A stretch of DNA of 64,000 nt from Bacteroidales bacterium UBA5382. Lineage in GTDB: Bacteria; Bacteroidota; Bacteroidia; Bacteroidales; Dysgonomonadaceae. The stretch is taken from contig DHOU01000021.1 of the NCBI GenBank assembly GCA_002409745.1, positions 32,359 through 96,358 on the forward strand. Reading direction: 5' to 3'. Position numbers and translations under genes: made by a program. The notes beneath the pieces were generated by a model, which was not told where the DNA came from, did not search any database, and saw only the letters and a program-made list of their open reading frames with translations. This document shows, piece by piece, positions 15,215 through 23,032 of the stretch; positions within the stretch are counted from its first letter, which is position 1, and every line of letters begins with the position of its first letter.

Positions 15215-17242
15215 ATGATCGACCAAATAACCATACAAAAGATTCAGGATGCCGCGCAGATTGTCGACGTGGTGTCCGATTTCGTTACGCTGCGCAAGCG
15301 GGGTGTGAACTATGTGGGGCTGTGCCCTTTCCATGAAGACCGGAATCCCTCGTTTTACGTGTCTCCTTCCAAAAATATCTGCAAATGTTTCGTGTGCGGC
15401 ACGGGAGGCACGCCGGTCAATTTCGTTATGAAGCACGAGCAGCTTTCGTATTACGAAGCGCTGAAATATCTGGCGAAAAAATACCACATCGAGGTGGTGG
15501 AAAAAGAGTTTACGGAGGAGGAAAAGCTGGCGCAGAGCGCACGCGAAAGCATGTTTATCCTCAATGAATATGCCCGAGACTATTTTGTGAAAATATTGTT
15601 CGAACATCCCGAGGGGCGGAGCATCGGACTGAGTTATTTCCGTGAACGCGGTTTCCGGGACGACATCATCCATAAATTCCAACTGGGTTACAGCCTCGAA
15701 CAGCGCGATGCGTTGTCGCAGGAAGCCCAAAAAGCCGGTTATCAAAAAGATTTTTTGCTGAAAACCGGCTTGTCGACGGGCGGGGAAAACGGCGGCGCCC
15801 TCTTCGACCGTTTTCGCGGGCGGGTCATCTTCCCCGTGCATACCCTCTCGGGTAAGGTGGTGGCTTTCGGGGGGCGTATCCTGAAGAAAGTGCCCAACAC
15901 GGGCAAGTATGTCAATTCGCCCGAAAGCGAAATTTACTCGAAGAGCAACGAGCTGTACGGTATTTATTTTGCCAAGAGCGCCATTATGAAAGCCGATAAG
16001 TGCTTTTTGGTAGAAGGCTATACCGATGTCATTTCGATGCATCAGGCGGGGCTCGAAAACGTGGTGGCTTCGTCGGGAACGGCTCTCACCCACGGGCAGA
16101 TACGCAAGATACGGCGTTTTTCGGAAAATATTACCGTGCTTTACGACGGCGACACGGCGGGGATAAAGGCTGCGATGCGGGGTATCGACCTGCTGCTGGA
16201 AGAGGGAATGAACGTGAAGGTGGTGTTGCTGCCCGAGGGCGAAGATCCCGATTCGTTCGCCAAAAAGCAGAACGCCGACGATTTCAATCGCTATATCGCT
16301 TCGCACGAAACCGATTTTATCCGCTTCAAAACGCAGTTGTTGCTTGCAGAAGCCGGTGACGACCCCATTAAACGGGCGGGCCTTATCACGAACATTGTCG
16401 AAAGCATCGCCCTTATTCCCGATGCCATCACGCGTTCGGTATATATTCAGGATTGTTCGCAGTTGATGGAGTTGCGTGAAAACGTGTTGATAGCGGAAGT
16501 CAATAAAGTCCGCCTTCGCAATTATAGTCGGAAGAAGGAACAAGGTGCGTCGGCGCCGGGTGCTGTTCGTGACGAAGCGCGGGCGGCGATCGAGATAAAG
16601 GCCGAGTCGTTTGCCAAGACTACCGCTAAAAATCCGTATGACCGGTTTGAATACGAGATTCTTCGTTATGTGGTTCGTTATGGCGAACTGCCGGTGTACC
16701 GTAAATACGAGAAGCGGAAACGGAAAGAAGGGCGGCATGTTCTCGAAGAGGACGTGTTGGTGGAAGAAGGGCCGTTGGTCACGGAGTTTGTGCGGTACGA
16801 CTTGGAGCGCGATCATATTCCGTTTTCGAATGAGTTGTACCGGCGGATGTTCGAAGAGGCGGTCGAAGGATTGGAGGACGAACATTTCGTTCCGGGACGG
16901 TATTTTTTGTCGCACCCCGATCCGGCGGTCAATAAGTTGGCTTCCGACCTGATGAGCGACCGGTATCAGTTGAGTAAGATCCATGCCAAGTCGATCGGGG
17001 AGGAAATTGATGCGAAAGATTCGCGGTTGTTGGAAGAAAACTCCCTCAATTTTCTCGTTCCCCGCGCGACGACCGAACTGAAAAATGCGTATATTCTCGA
17101 AAAAATAAAAAAGATTCAGGACGAAATGAAAACGGCGTCCCCCGACGATGCCCTCGTTTTGATTGCCGAGTTGAAGCAAATGCAGGAAATTAAGAAGATC
17201 CTGTCCAAAGAATTGGGCGAACGGATTATTTTGAAGTTCTAA
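15215..17242 (+). CDS. dnaG: DNA primase
   Basis: Synthesises RNA primers for the replisome together with the DnaB helicase. The 675-residue protein begins MIDQITIQKIQDAAQIVDVV and has the CHC2 zinc finger (GLCPFHEDRNPSF then CKCFVCGTGG, residues about 37-65), the catalytic core, and the TOPRIM domain (KCFLVEGYTDVISMHQAG near 262 and VLYDGDTAGIKAAMRGIDLL near 308, with the acidic metal ligands). The C-terminal region is longer and more charged than in E. coli (581 residues), as is common in Bacteroidetes. The ATG at 15215 is preferred over an upstream GTG at 15203 that adds only four residues. Confidence 0.96.
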   Translation: MIDQITIQKIQDAAQIVDVVSDFVTLRKRGVNYVGLCPFHEDRNPSFYVSPSKNICKCFVCGTGGTPVNFVMKHEQLSYYEALKYLAKKYHIEVVEKEFTEEEKLAQSARESMFILNEYARDYFVKILFEHPEGRSIGLSYFRERGFRDDIIHKFQLGYSLEQRDALSQEAQKAGYQKDFLLKTGLSTGGENGGALFDRFRGRVIFPVHTLSGKVVAFGGRILKKVPNTGKYVNSPESEIYSKSNELYGIYFAKSAIMKADKCFLVEGYTDVISMHQAGLENVVASSGTALTHGQIRKIRRFSENITVLYDGDTAGIKAAMRGIDLLLEEGMNVKVVLLPEGEDPDSFAKKQNADDFNRYIASHETDFIRFKTQLLLAEAGDDPIKRAGLITNIVESIALIPDAITRSVYIQDCSQLMELRENVLIAEVNKVRLRNYSRKKEQGASAPGAVRDEARAAIEIKAESFAKTTAKNPYDRFEYEILRYVVRYGELPVYRKYEKRKRKEGRHVLEEDVLVEEGPLVTEFVRYDLERDHIPFSNELYRRMFEEAVEGLEDEHFVPGRYFLSHPDPAVNKLASDLMSDRYQLSKIHAKSIGEEIDAKDSRLLEENSLNFLVPRATTELKNAYILEKIKKIQDEMKTASPDDALVLIAELKQMQEIKKILSKELGERIILKF

Positions 17243-17268
17243 AGCCGTGTTAACCGGTTGATTTATCT

Positions 17269-17562
17269 TTTTTGCCCGTGGATTGATCCTTTTAAGCAGA
17301 TCTTTTTTCGTCTTGCGACGATCTTTTATCATTTAGAAAAGATAAGGTATCGTTTCTTACAGTCATTATATCATTTTATATTGATGTTGGATAATCTTTT
17401 GCAGAGGATTCCTCATTTCTTGCTGTCGATTGATCATTTCCTACCGTTTATTTGCCGTTTCCTACCGTTGCCCTGCCGTTTCCTACTATTCATCGGGCAT
17501 ATCCTACCGTTGATTTATGTCATTTTACTATTCAGCGAGTATTTTTTGCCATTGTTTCGACC
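17269..17562. repeat. Degenerate 21-bp tandem repeat array, about 14 units
   Basis: The 400-base gap between dnaG and the ABC transporter is mostly this array. Units of exactly 21 bases run in register, each opening with a short T-run; the best-preserved are TTTCCTACCGTTTATTTGCC+G at 17437, a second beginning TTTCCTACCGTTGCC at 17458 and a third beginning TTTCCTACTATTC at 17479. The 5' units are more diverged but keep the length. A 21-bp period equals two helical turns, so the phased T-runs should bend the DNA. An open frame of 115 codons passes through it and would give a heptad pattern (HFLLSID, HFLPFIC, RFLPLPC), judged incidental. Confidence 0.8.
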
Positions 17563-17612
17563 TTCCTCGCAATTTCCGTCTTCTTCCGTCCTTTCCGTTC
17601 CATAAAAATAGC

Positions 17613-17620
17613 TATCTTTG
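17613..17620 (+). promoter_or_regulatory. -7 promoter element for the ABC exporter genes
   Basis: TATCTTTG, 24 bases before the ATG of the ATPase gene. Confidence 0.65.
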
Positions 17621-17644
17621 AGCCTTTAAAACGAACTGCAACAC

Positions 17645-18547
17645 ATGTATTTAAAAACCAACAACGTCGTAAAGCAATATGCCAATCATTTGGCGCTGAA
17701 CAAAGTCAGTATCGAAGTGCCCAAAGGCACCATCTTCGGGTTGCTGGGCCCCAACGGGGCGGGGAAAACAACCCTTATCCGCATCATTACCCGCATTACC
17801 GCCCCCGACAGCGGTGAAGTATGGATTGACGGCCGGCCGGCTTCCGACACGAACGTAACCGATATCGGTTATCTTCCCGAAGAGCGCGGATTGTACAAAA
17901 AAATGAAAGTCGGCGAACAGGCTATGTATCTGGCGCAGTTGCGCGGCCTTTCGCGTCAGGACGCCCACCGCCAACTCATGATCTGGTTTAAACGCTTCGA
18001 TATCATGGATTGGTACAACCGCAAGGTGGAGGAGCTTTCGAAGGGGATGCAGCAGAAGGTGCAGTTCATCTCCACCGTCATCCACAATCCCGGACTGCTG
18101 ATTCTCGATGAACCCTTCAGCGGCTTCGACCCCGTCAACGCCGACATCATTAAAAACGAGGTGTTGCGCCTGCGGGAACAGGGAAAGACCATCATCCTTT
18201 CCACCCACAACATGGAGTCGGTCGAAACGCTTTGCGATAACATCGCCCTCATCAACAAAGCGCAGGTGGTGCTGCAAGGCAACGTATTCGATATCCGCAA
18301 GCAGCATGTTACCAATACGTTTCATTTCCGCTTGCGCGCCGAATCCTTTCATTTCGAACATCCCGCGTGCACCCTTTTGTCGTGCGAACCGTATCATGAA
18401 TTTATCGATGTGCGTATCCGCAAACAGCCCGAAATGGAAACCAAAGAACTGGTCAAGCTCATCTTCGACCGCTACGACGTGGTGATGTATGATGAGGTGC
18501 TGCCCTCGATGAACGATATCTTTATTCAAACCGTAACAAACAATTGA
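17645..18547 (+). CDS. ABC transporter ATP-binding protein (NatA-like)
   Basis: Cytosolic ATPase subunit of an ABC-2 type exporter. The 300-residue protein has Walker A GPNGAGKTTL (residues about 36-45), the Q-loop region followed by YLPEERGLYKKMKV, the signature VEELSKGMQQKVQ near 127, Walker B LLILDEPFSGFDP near 148, and the switch histidine in ILSTHNMESVE. The YLPEERGLY segment and the 70-residue C-terminal extension are shared with NatA-type subunits, which work with a NatB-like permease. The permease gene follows after 3 bases, so the two form an operon driven from 17613. The exported substrate cannot be deduced; sodium export is known for the founding members only. Confidence 0.92.
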   Translation: MYLKTNNVVKQYANHLALNKVSIEVPKGTIFGLLGPNGAGKTTLIRIITRITAPDSGEVWIDGRPASDTNVTDIGYLPEERGLYKKMKVGEQAMYLAQLRGLSRQDAHRQLMIWFKRFDIMDWYNRKVEELSKGMQQKVQFISTVIHNPGLLILDEPFSGFDPVNADIIKNEVLRLREQGKTIILSTHNMESVETLCDNIALINKAQVVLQGNVFDIRKQHVTNTFHFRLRAESFHFEHPACTLLSCEPYHEFIDVRIRKQPEMETKELVKLIFDRYDVVMYDEVLPSMNDIFIQTVTNN

Positions 18548-18550
18548 CCG

Positions 18551-19858
18551 ATGAACAAATTAGGCTTAGTCATACAAAGAGAATATATTACCCGCGTCCG
18601 CAAAAAATCGTTTATCATTCTCACCCTGCTTATGCCGGTGCTGATGGTGCTGCTCACCTTGATGCCCCTATGGCTCGCCACACTCAACGACGGCGGCGAA
18701 AAGCGTATCGTGGTCATTGATAATACCGGTCTGTATGCGCCGCTGTTGAAATCGACCGATACCTATATCTTCCAGTCGGCCGGCGAGTCGGAAAAGGCCG
18801 GTTATCAGTCGAAACTGGGCAAAGAGGTGTATGCCGTCCTGCATATTACGCGCGATTTGAATAAGTATCCGCAAGCCGCCACCATCTTGTCAGAGAAACA
18901 AATCCCGCAGGATTTGCAATCGATGATTAAACGCACGCTCAGCGAAAAAGTGACTCAACAAAAGCTCGACGAGCTTTCCGCCTCGGGCAATGTCGATGGC
19001 GAAACGGTCGCGCAGGTGCGCAACATTGTGAAAGAAGGGTCCGACATTCCGTTAAAAACGATGAAGTGGGGGGGCGACGGCACGGTCTCCGAATCGTCGA
19101 CCGACGTGGCGACGATCATCGGCATGGTCTTCACCATTCTTATTTATATGTTTATTCTTATGTACGGCAACATGGTGATGCAGGCCGTGCTGGAAGAAAA
19201 GAAAAGCCGCGTGATAGAAGTGATGATTTCGTCGGTAAAGCCGGTTAACCTGTTGGTGGGTAAGATTATCGGCGTAGGATTGGTGGGTATTACCCAACTC
19301 GTTATTTGGGGAGTACTGGCCACCGCTTTGCTTGGCGGCGTATCGCTATTTATCTCTTCGCCCGAACTTGCTTCCGCTTCGGCGATGGAGATGGACGGCA
19401 TGGATATGCAGAAAATTCTCGATACCGTTTTGTCGATTAATTGGTTTGAGGTTATCCTCTTTTTCCTGCTCTTTTTTATCGGCGGATATGTGCTGTATGC
19501 TTCCATTTTCGGAATGTTCGCTTCGGCAGTCGATAGCGAAGAAGATACCTCGCAGTTCATGACCCCCGTGACTATTATCATCGTGTTCGCTTTCCTGGCC
19601 GGCTTCTACAGCGTCGGTAATCCCGACGGGCCGTTGGCTTTCTGGTGCTCGTTGATACCGTTCACTTCGCCCATTGTCATGATGGTGCGCATTCCGTTCG
19701 GTATTCCGTTGTGGGAAAAGTTGCTCTCGCTGGTTCTGTTATACGGTACGTTTATCCTCATATCCATTGTTGCGGCAAAAATCTATCGGGTGGGTATTCT
19801 GATGTACGGGAAGAAGCCGACTTTCGCTGAAATGATAAAATGGATGAGCTATAAGTGA
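18551..19858 (+). CDS. ABC-2 type transporter permease (NatB-like)
   Basis: Membrane partner of the preceding ATPase. The 435 residues show an N-terminal membrane segment (SFIILTLLMPVLMVLLTLMP), a large extracytoplasmic domain of about 150 residues, then five further segments in the C-terminal half (for example FTILIYMFILMYGNMVMQAV and VILFFLLFFIGGYVLYAS). The motif VLEEKKSRVIEVMISSVKP after the second segment is typical of the ABC-2 NatB/YhaP group. Start ATG lies 3 bases after the ATPase stop. No regulator or accessory lipoprotein is adjacent. Confidence 0.9.
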   Translation: MNKLGLVIQREYITRVRKKSFIILTLLMPVLMVLLTLMPLWLATLNDGGEKRIVVIDNTGLYAPLLKSTDTYIFQSAGESEKAGYQSKLGKEVYAVLHITRDLNKYPQAATILSEKQIPQDLQSMIKRTLSEKVTQQKLDELSASGNVDGETVAQVRNIVKEGSDIPLKTMKWGGDGTVSESSTDVATIIGMVFTILIYMFILMYGNMVMQAVLEEKKSRVIEVMISSVKPVNLLVGKIIGVGLVGITQLVIWGVLATALLGGVSLFISSPELASASAMEMDGMDMQKILDTVLSINWFEVILFFLLFFIGGYVLYASIFGMFASAVDSEEDTSQFMTPVTIIIVFAFLAGFYSVGNPDGPLAFWCSLIPFTSPIVMMVRIPFGIPLWEKLLSLVLLYGTFILISIVAAKIYRVGILMYGKKPTFAEMIKWMSYK

Positions 19859-19899
19859 ATTTTTTCAACTTTTTATAGCGGAAAACCGGTAAAAAGATG

Positions 19900-19907
19900 T
19901 ATTTTTG
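19900..19907 (+). promoter_or_regulatory. Distal -7 promoter element for dapF
   Basis: TATTTTTG, 118 bases upstream of the dapF ATG. A second copy at 19943 suggests tandem promoters. Confidence 0.45.
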
Positions 19908-19942
19908 CGAATAATAAATTCAATTGAATGCAAAAGTAGCGT

Positions 19943-19950
19943 TATTTTTG
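19943..19950 (+). promoter_or_regulatory. Proximal -7 promoter element for dapF
   Basis: TATTTTTG, 75 bases upstream of the dapF ATG. Confidence 0.45.
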
Positions 19951-20025
19951 TGAAATTGATAATCTTAGAATGCGTATCGGATTTTTCCTCGAATCTCATA
20001 CGCATTTTTCAATCATACGCAGCAA

Positions 20026-20859
20026 ATGAAATTCGTAAAAATGCAAGGAGCAGGTAATGATTATATTTATTTCAACCTGTTCGAAGAAAAAATAGAGTCG
20101 CCCGCCGAGCTTTCCCGCCGTGTGAGCGATCGTCACTTCGGTATCGGCGGCGACGGCATCGTCCTTATCGGGCCTTCTGCCGAAGGAGACTTTTCCATGC
20201 GCATGTTCAACGCCGACGGTAGCGAAGCGGAAATGTGCGGAAATGCTTCCCGCTGTGTCGGAAAATATCTGTACGACCGCGGGCTCACGCGCAAAAAAGA
20301 GATCGCGTTAAGTACCAAGTCCGGCATCAAACGACTGCTGCTGGAGGTCGATCCGGTGACCGATACGGTTGTCCGGGTGAACGTGAATATGGGACGGCCG
20401 CGGTTGTCGGCTCATGAAATACCCGTCGCCCTTTCGCTTCCGCGCGTTGTGCACCATCCCCTCGAAGTGGAAGGGTATCGGGCCGAAATCACTTGCGTGT
20501 CGATGGGCAATCCGCATGCCGTTATTTTTCAGGACGACATCGAGCGGTTCGATTTTTCCGCAATAGGGCCTGCTATTGAACATCATCCGTTGTTCCCGCA
20601 GCGCACCAATGTGGAGTTTGTACAAGTGCTCGACCGCCAGAACCTCCGCATGCGCGTGTGGGAGCGCGGAAGCGGCGAAACGCTGGCTTGCGGCACGGGA
20701 GCTTGCGCCACGGTGGTGGCCGGCGTGCTCAACAACGTATGCGATGCTGTAGCCCTTGTGCATGTGAAGGGCGGCGACCTCTTGGTCGAGTGGGATCGCA
20801 GCGCCGATGAGGTCTGGTTGTCGGGAGACGCCCACTTTGTCTTCGAAGGCTTTGTTTAA
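20026..20859 (+). CDS. dapF: Diaminopimelate epimerase
   Basis: Converts LL- to meso-diaminopimelate for lysine and peptidoglycan synthesis, without PLP, using two cysteines. The 277-residue protein has QGAGNDYIY at residues 6-14, the first catalytic Cys in AEMCGNASRCVGKYLYD (about 68-84), SMGNPHAV near 162, ERGSGETLACG near 216 and the second catalytic Cys in ACGTGACA. It lies 209 bases before dapL, which makes its LL-substrate, in the same direction; the gap is filled with simple repeats. Together the two give the short aminotransferase route to meso-DAP. Confidence 0.96.
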   Translation: MKFVKMQGAGNDYIYFNLFEEKIESPAELSRRVSDRHFGIGGDGIVLIGPSAEGDFSMRMFNADGSEAEMCGNASRCVGKYLYDRGLTRKKEIALSTKSGIKRLLLEVDPVTDTVVRVNVNMGRPRLSAHEIPVALSLPRVVHHPLEVEGYRAEITCVSMGNPHAVIFQDDIERFDFSAIGPAIEHHPLFPQRTNVEFVQVLDRQNLRMRVWERGSGETLACGTGACATVVAGVLNNVCDAVALVHVKGGDLLVEWDRSADEVWLSGDAHFVFEGFV

Positions 20860-20985
20860 TTAGCAAATTAGCAAATTAGCAAATTAGCAAATTAGCAAAT
20901 TAGCAAATTGGCAAATTAGCAAATTAGCGGATTAGCAAATTAGCGGATTAGCAAATTAGCAGGTTCGTAAATTCGTAAATTAGCA
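20860..20985. repeat. 8-bp tandem repeat array between dapF and dapL
   Basis: About fifteen copies of an AGCAAATT unit, first near-perfect, then with variants such as AGCGGATT and TCGTAAAT toward the 3' end. No spacers, so it is a simple-sequence array and not a CRISPR. Confidence 0.9.
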
Positions 20986-21000
20986 GGATTAGGGTGTTCG

Positions 21001-21064
21001 CACATCACTCATCATTCATCATTCATCACTCATCACTCATCATTCATAATTCATAATTCATAAT
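21001..21064. repeat. TCATYA-type tandem repeat directly upstream of dapL
   Basis: Short units of 7 bases (TCATCAC, TCATCAT, TCATAAT) repeated about nine times, ending 4-5 bases before the dapL ATG and so covering its ribosome-binding region. A related array lies in the same position before the aspartate kinase gene at 29230. Confidence 0.85.
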
Positions 21065-21068
21065 CGTT

Positions 21069-22289
21069 ATGTTTTCCATCAACGAAAATTATCTCAAACT
21101 CAACGAAAGCTATCTCTTCAGCACCATCGAATCGAAAGTCAACGGGTTTACCCGTAACCATCCTCAGGCCGACATCATCCGCCTCGGTATCGGCGACGTG
21201 ACCCTCCCTTTACCTCCATCCGTCATCGCGGCGCTGCATAAAGCCGTGGACGAAATGGCCGATAAAAGCACTTTTCATGGTTATGGGCCGGAGCAAGGCT
21301 ATGCGTTCTTACGCGAAACCATCGCTAAAAATGATTTTATCGACCGGGGACTTGACATCGCTGCGGATGAAATCTTTATAAGTGATGGCGCGAAAAGTGA
21401 TACGGGTAATATCGGCGATATCCTCGGCGACGCAAATGTCATCGGCATTACCGATCCGGTATATCCGGTGTATTTGGATACCAATATCATGCGCATTTTG
21501 CAATCGTCCATCACCTCGTCCAAGATTCTGTTTCTGACCTGTAGCGAAGAAAACAAGTTCTTGCCCGAGCTTCCCCCGAAAAGGGTGGATGTGATTTATT
21601 TATGTTATCCCAATAATCCTTCGGGTACGGTCATGACGCGGGCGCAATTGAAGAAATGGGTCGATTATGCCCTCGAAAACGAAAGCTTGATTTTGTTTGA
21701 TGCCGCTTACGAAGCGTATATTACCGAAGACGATATTCCCCATAGTATTTTCGAAATCGAAGGCGCCAAGTCATGCGCCATCGAGTTCCGTTCCTTTTCT
21801 AAGAATGCCGGCTTTACCGGTTTGCGGTGCAGTTATACGGTGGTGCCCAAGGCATTGAAGACGGTGACTTCGACGAAAAAAGAAGTCTCGTTGAATGCGT
21901 TGTGGCGCCGTCGTCAATCGACCAAATTCAATGGCACGGCGTATATCATTCAGCGCGCGGCGGAGGCCGTTTATTCTCCCGAAGGCCGGAAAGAAGTGCG
22001 GTCGATGGTCGATTACTATATGCAAAACGCCGCCATTATCCGGGAAGGATTGGCGGAAAAAGGCTGGACGGTCTTTGGCGGGGTAAATGCTCCGTACATC
22101 TGGTTAAAGTGTCCCGACACGACTGATTCATGGGCGTTTTTCGATCGCTTGTTGCAGGAATGCCACATTGTCGGTACGCCGGGTGTGGGATTCGGGTTGA
22201 AAGGCGAAGGATATTTCCGTCTGACCGCTTTCAACAGTCACGAAAAGACGCTCGAAGCGGTGCAGAGAATTAAAAATTGGAAGCAGTAG
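21069..22289 (+). CDS. dapL: LL-diaminopimelate aminotransferase
   Basis: PLP enzyme of fold type I that converts tetrahydrodipicolinate directly to LL-diaminopimelate, bypassing the acylated intermediates of the DapD/C/E route. The 406-residue protein has RLGIGDVTLPLPPSVIAAL (about 38-56), FHGYGPEQGY, ISDGAKSDTGNIGDI (about 104-118), YPNNPSGTVMTR and the PLP lysine in FRSFSKNAGFTGLRCSYTVV (Lys near 242). These features separate DapL from ordinary aspartate aminotransferases. Its product feeds dapF just upstream. The start codon follows a short tandem repeat with no clear Shine-Dalgarno, as is usual in this phylum. Confidence 0.94.
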   Translation: MFSINENYLKLNESYLFSTIESKVNGFTRNHPQADIIRLGIGDVTLPLPPSVIAALHKAVDEMADKSTFHGYGPEQGYAFLRETIAKNDFIDRGLDIAADEIFISDGAKSDTGNIGDILGDANVIGITDPVYPVYLDTNIMRILQSSITSSKILFLTCSEENKFLPELPPKRVDVIYLCYPNNPSGTVMTRAQLKKWVDYALENESLILFDAAYEAYITEDDIPHSIFEIEGAKSCAIEFRSFSKNAGFTGLRCSYTVVPKALKTVTSTKKEVSLNALWRRRQSTKFNGTAYIIQRAAEAVYSPEGRKEVRSMVDYYMQNAAIIREGLAEKGWTVFGGVNAPYIWLKCPDTTDSWAFFDRLLQECHIVGTPGVGFGLKGEGYFRLTAFNSHEKTLEAVQRIKNWKQ

Positions 22290-22380
22290 CCCGAAGCGGT
22301 TTATTCCGGCTCCGCGTGAACCAATTGCCCATGAATACGTTTATTTTATACATTGGTATAAATTATAAACATAAAAGAGT

Positions 22381-22719
22381 ATGAATAAGCAAGAGTTTAA
22401 ACAAAATGCCCATAAGGTGTTGGATGAACTGATCGAGTATATCGATAAGTTGGAAAGCAAAGCCACCGATATTGCCGAAGATGCCAAAGACGAGTATAAT
22501 CAACAATTGGCAAACTTGAAGGAGATCAAACAAAATCTGTCGGATAAGCTGGGTGAATACGATACGATTGCCGACAGCAAGTGGGATGTGGTGAAAAGCA
22601 GTGCAGCCGCTTTTGTCGATTCGGTATCTCGTTCATGGAAAGTGAACTATACGAAAGTGTCCGAAGCGTTGAAAAAAGATAAAAAAGCATCCGGAAATAC
22701 TTCCGACGACGTGCAATAG
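22381..22719 (+). CDS. Small coiled-coil protein, unknown function
   Basis: Function not recognised. The 112 residues are highly charged and helical, with no signal peptide, cysteine or membrane segment. Heptad-like spacing (LDELIEYIDKLESKATDIAED; NLKEIKQNLSDKLGEYDTI) suggests coiled coils over roughly residues 12-70, followed by an amphipathic stretch (VVKSSAAAFVDSVSRSWKVNY) and a lysine-rich tail. It resembles, in general character only, small stress-associated coiled-coil proteins of the sll1863 type. It follows dapL by 91 bases in the same direction and is closed by a terminator at 22745, so it may be expressed on its own. Confidence 0.6.
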   Translation: MNKQEFKQNAHKVLDELIEYIDKLESKATDIAEDAKDEYNQQLANLKEIKQNLSDKLGEYDTIADSKWDVVKSSAAAFVDSVSRSWKVNYTKVSEALKKDKKASGNTSDDVQ

Positions 22720-22744
22720 TCTTCCTTGTGATGTTTATGAATGG

Positions 22745-22777
22745 GGCTGTCTCGAGTATTTCTTTTTCGAGGCAGCC
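22745..22777 (+). terminator. Terminator after the coiled-coil gene
   Basis: GGCTGTCTCGA paired with TCGAGGCAGCC (one G-U), followed by TTATTCTT. Confidence 0.65.
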
Positions 22778-22825
22778 TTATTCTTATGGAGTCTATTGGA
22801 AACGATTTTAGACTCCTTTAAAAGG

Positions 22826-22865
22826 AAAAAGCCTCTAAACTGTATAAGAGAAACAGTTTTAGAGG
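22826..22865 (-). terminator. Terminator of tRNA-Cys
   Basis: On the minus strand CCTCTAAAACTGT pairs with ACAGTTTAGAGG, followed by CTTTTT. Confidence 0.75.
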
Positions 22866-22874
22866 TCTCTGGAG

Positions 22875-22945
22875 AGGTACCTGGCGGATTCGAACCGCCG
22901 TAAACGGTTTTGCAGACCGCTACCTAGCCACTCGGTCAAGGTACC
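22875..22945 (-). tRNA. tRNA-Cys (GCA)
   Basis: 71 bases with acceptor stem GGTACCT/AGGTACC and discriminator T (U73, the cysteine identity base). The anticodon loop CTGCAAA gives anticodon GCA, and the T-arm is GCGGTTCGAATCCGC. CCA is not encoded. A promoter lies at 22963 and a terminator at 22826, so it is an independent unit downstream of radA. Confidence 0.95.
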
Positions 22946-22962
22946 GACACATAAAGCAGGTG

Positions 22963-22970
22963 CAAAGATA
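22963..22970 (-). promoter_or_regulatory. -7 promoter element for tRNA-Cys
   Basis: TATCTTTG on the minus strand, 17 bases upstream of the mature tRNA 5' end. Confidence 0.65.
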
Positions 22971-23032
22971 ATGCTTTTTTTGAAAGAGCAGCCTCTTCCG
23001 AGGGGTTTTTTTATTCCTACGGACATAGCTCT

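Noticed and set aside
15188..17332. Open frame of 714 codons on the minus strand
   Set aside because: It is the exact antisense of dnaG, whose motifs are certain; the translation is rich in His, Phe and Arg and matches nothing. It arises from the GC-biased third positions of dnaG.
17258..17605. Possible 115-residue hydrophobic protein with a seven-residue repeat
   Set aside because: The pattern is what a 21-bp tandem repeat gives in any frame; no start or promoter fits and the 3' end overlaps the promoter of the ABC genes.
17651..18529. Open frame of 292 codons on the minus strand
   Set aside because: Antisense of the ABC ATPase gene with Walker and signature motifs.
20860..21064. CRISPR array
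   Set aside because: Units are 7-8 bases with no spacers, and there are no cas genes.
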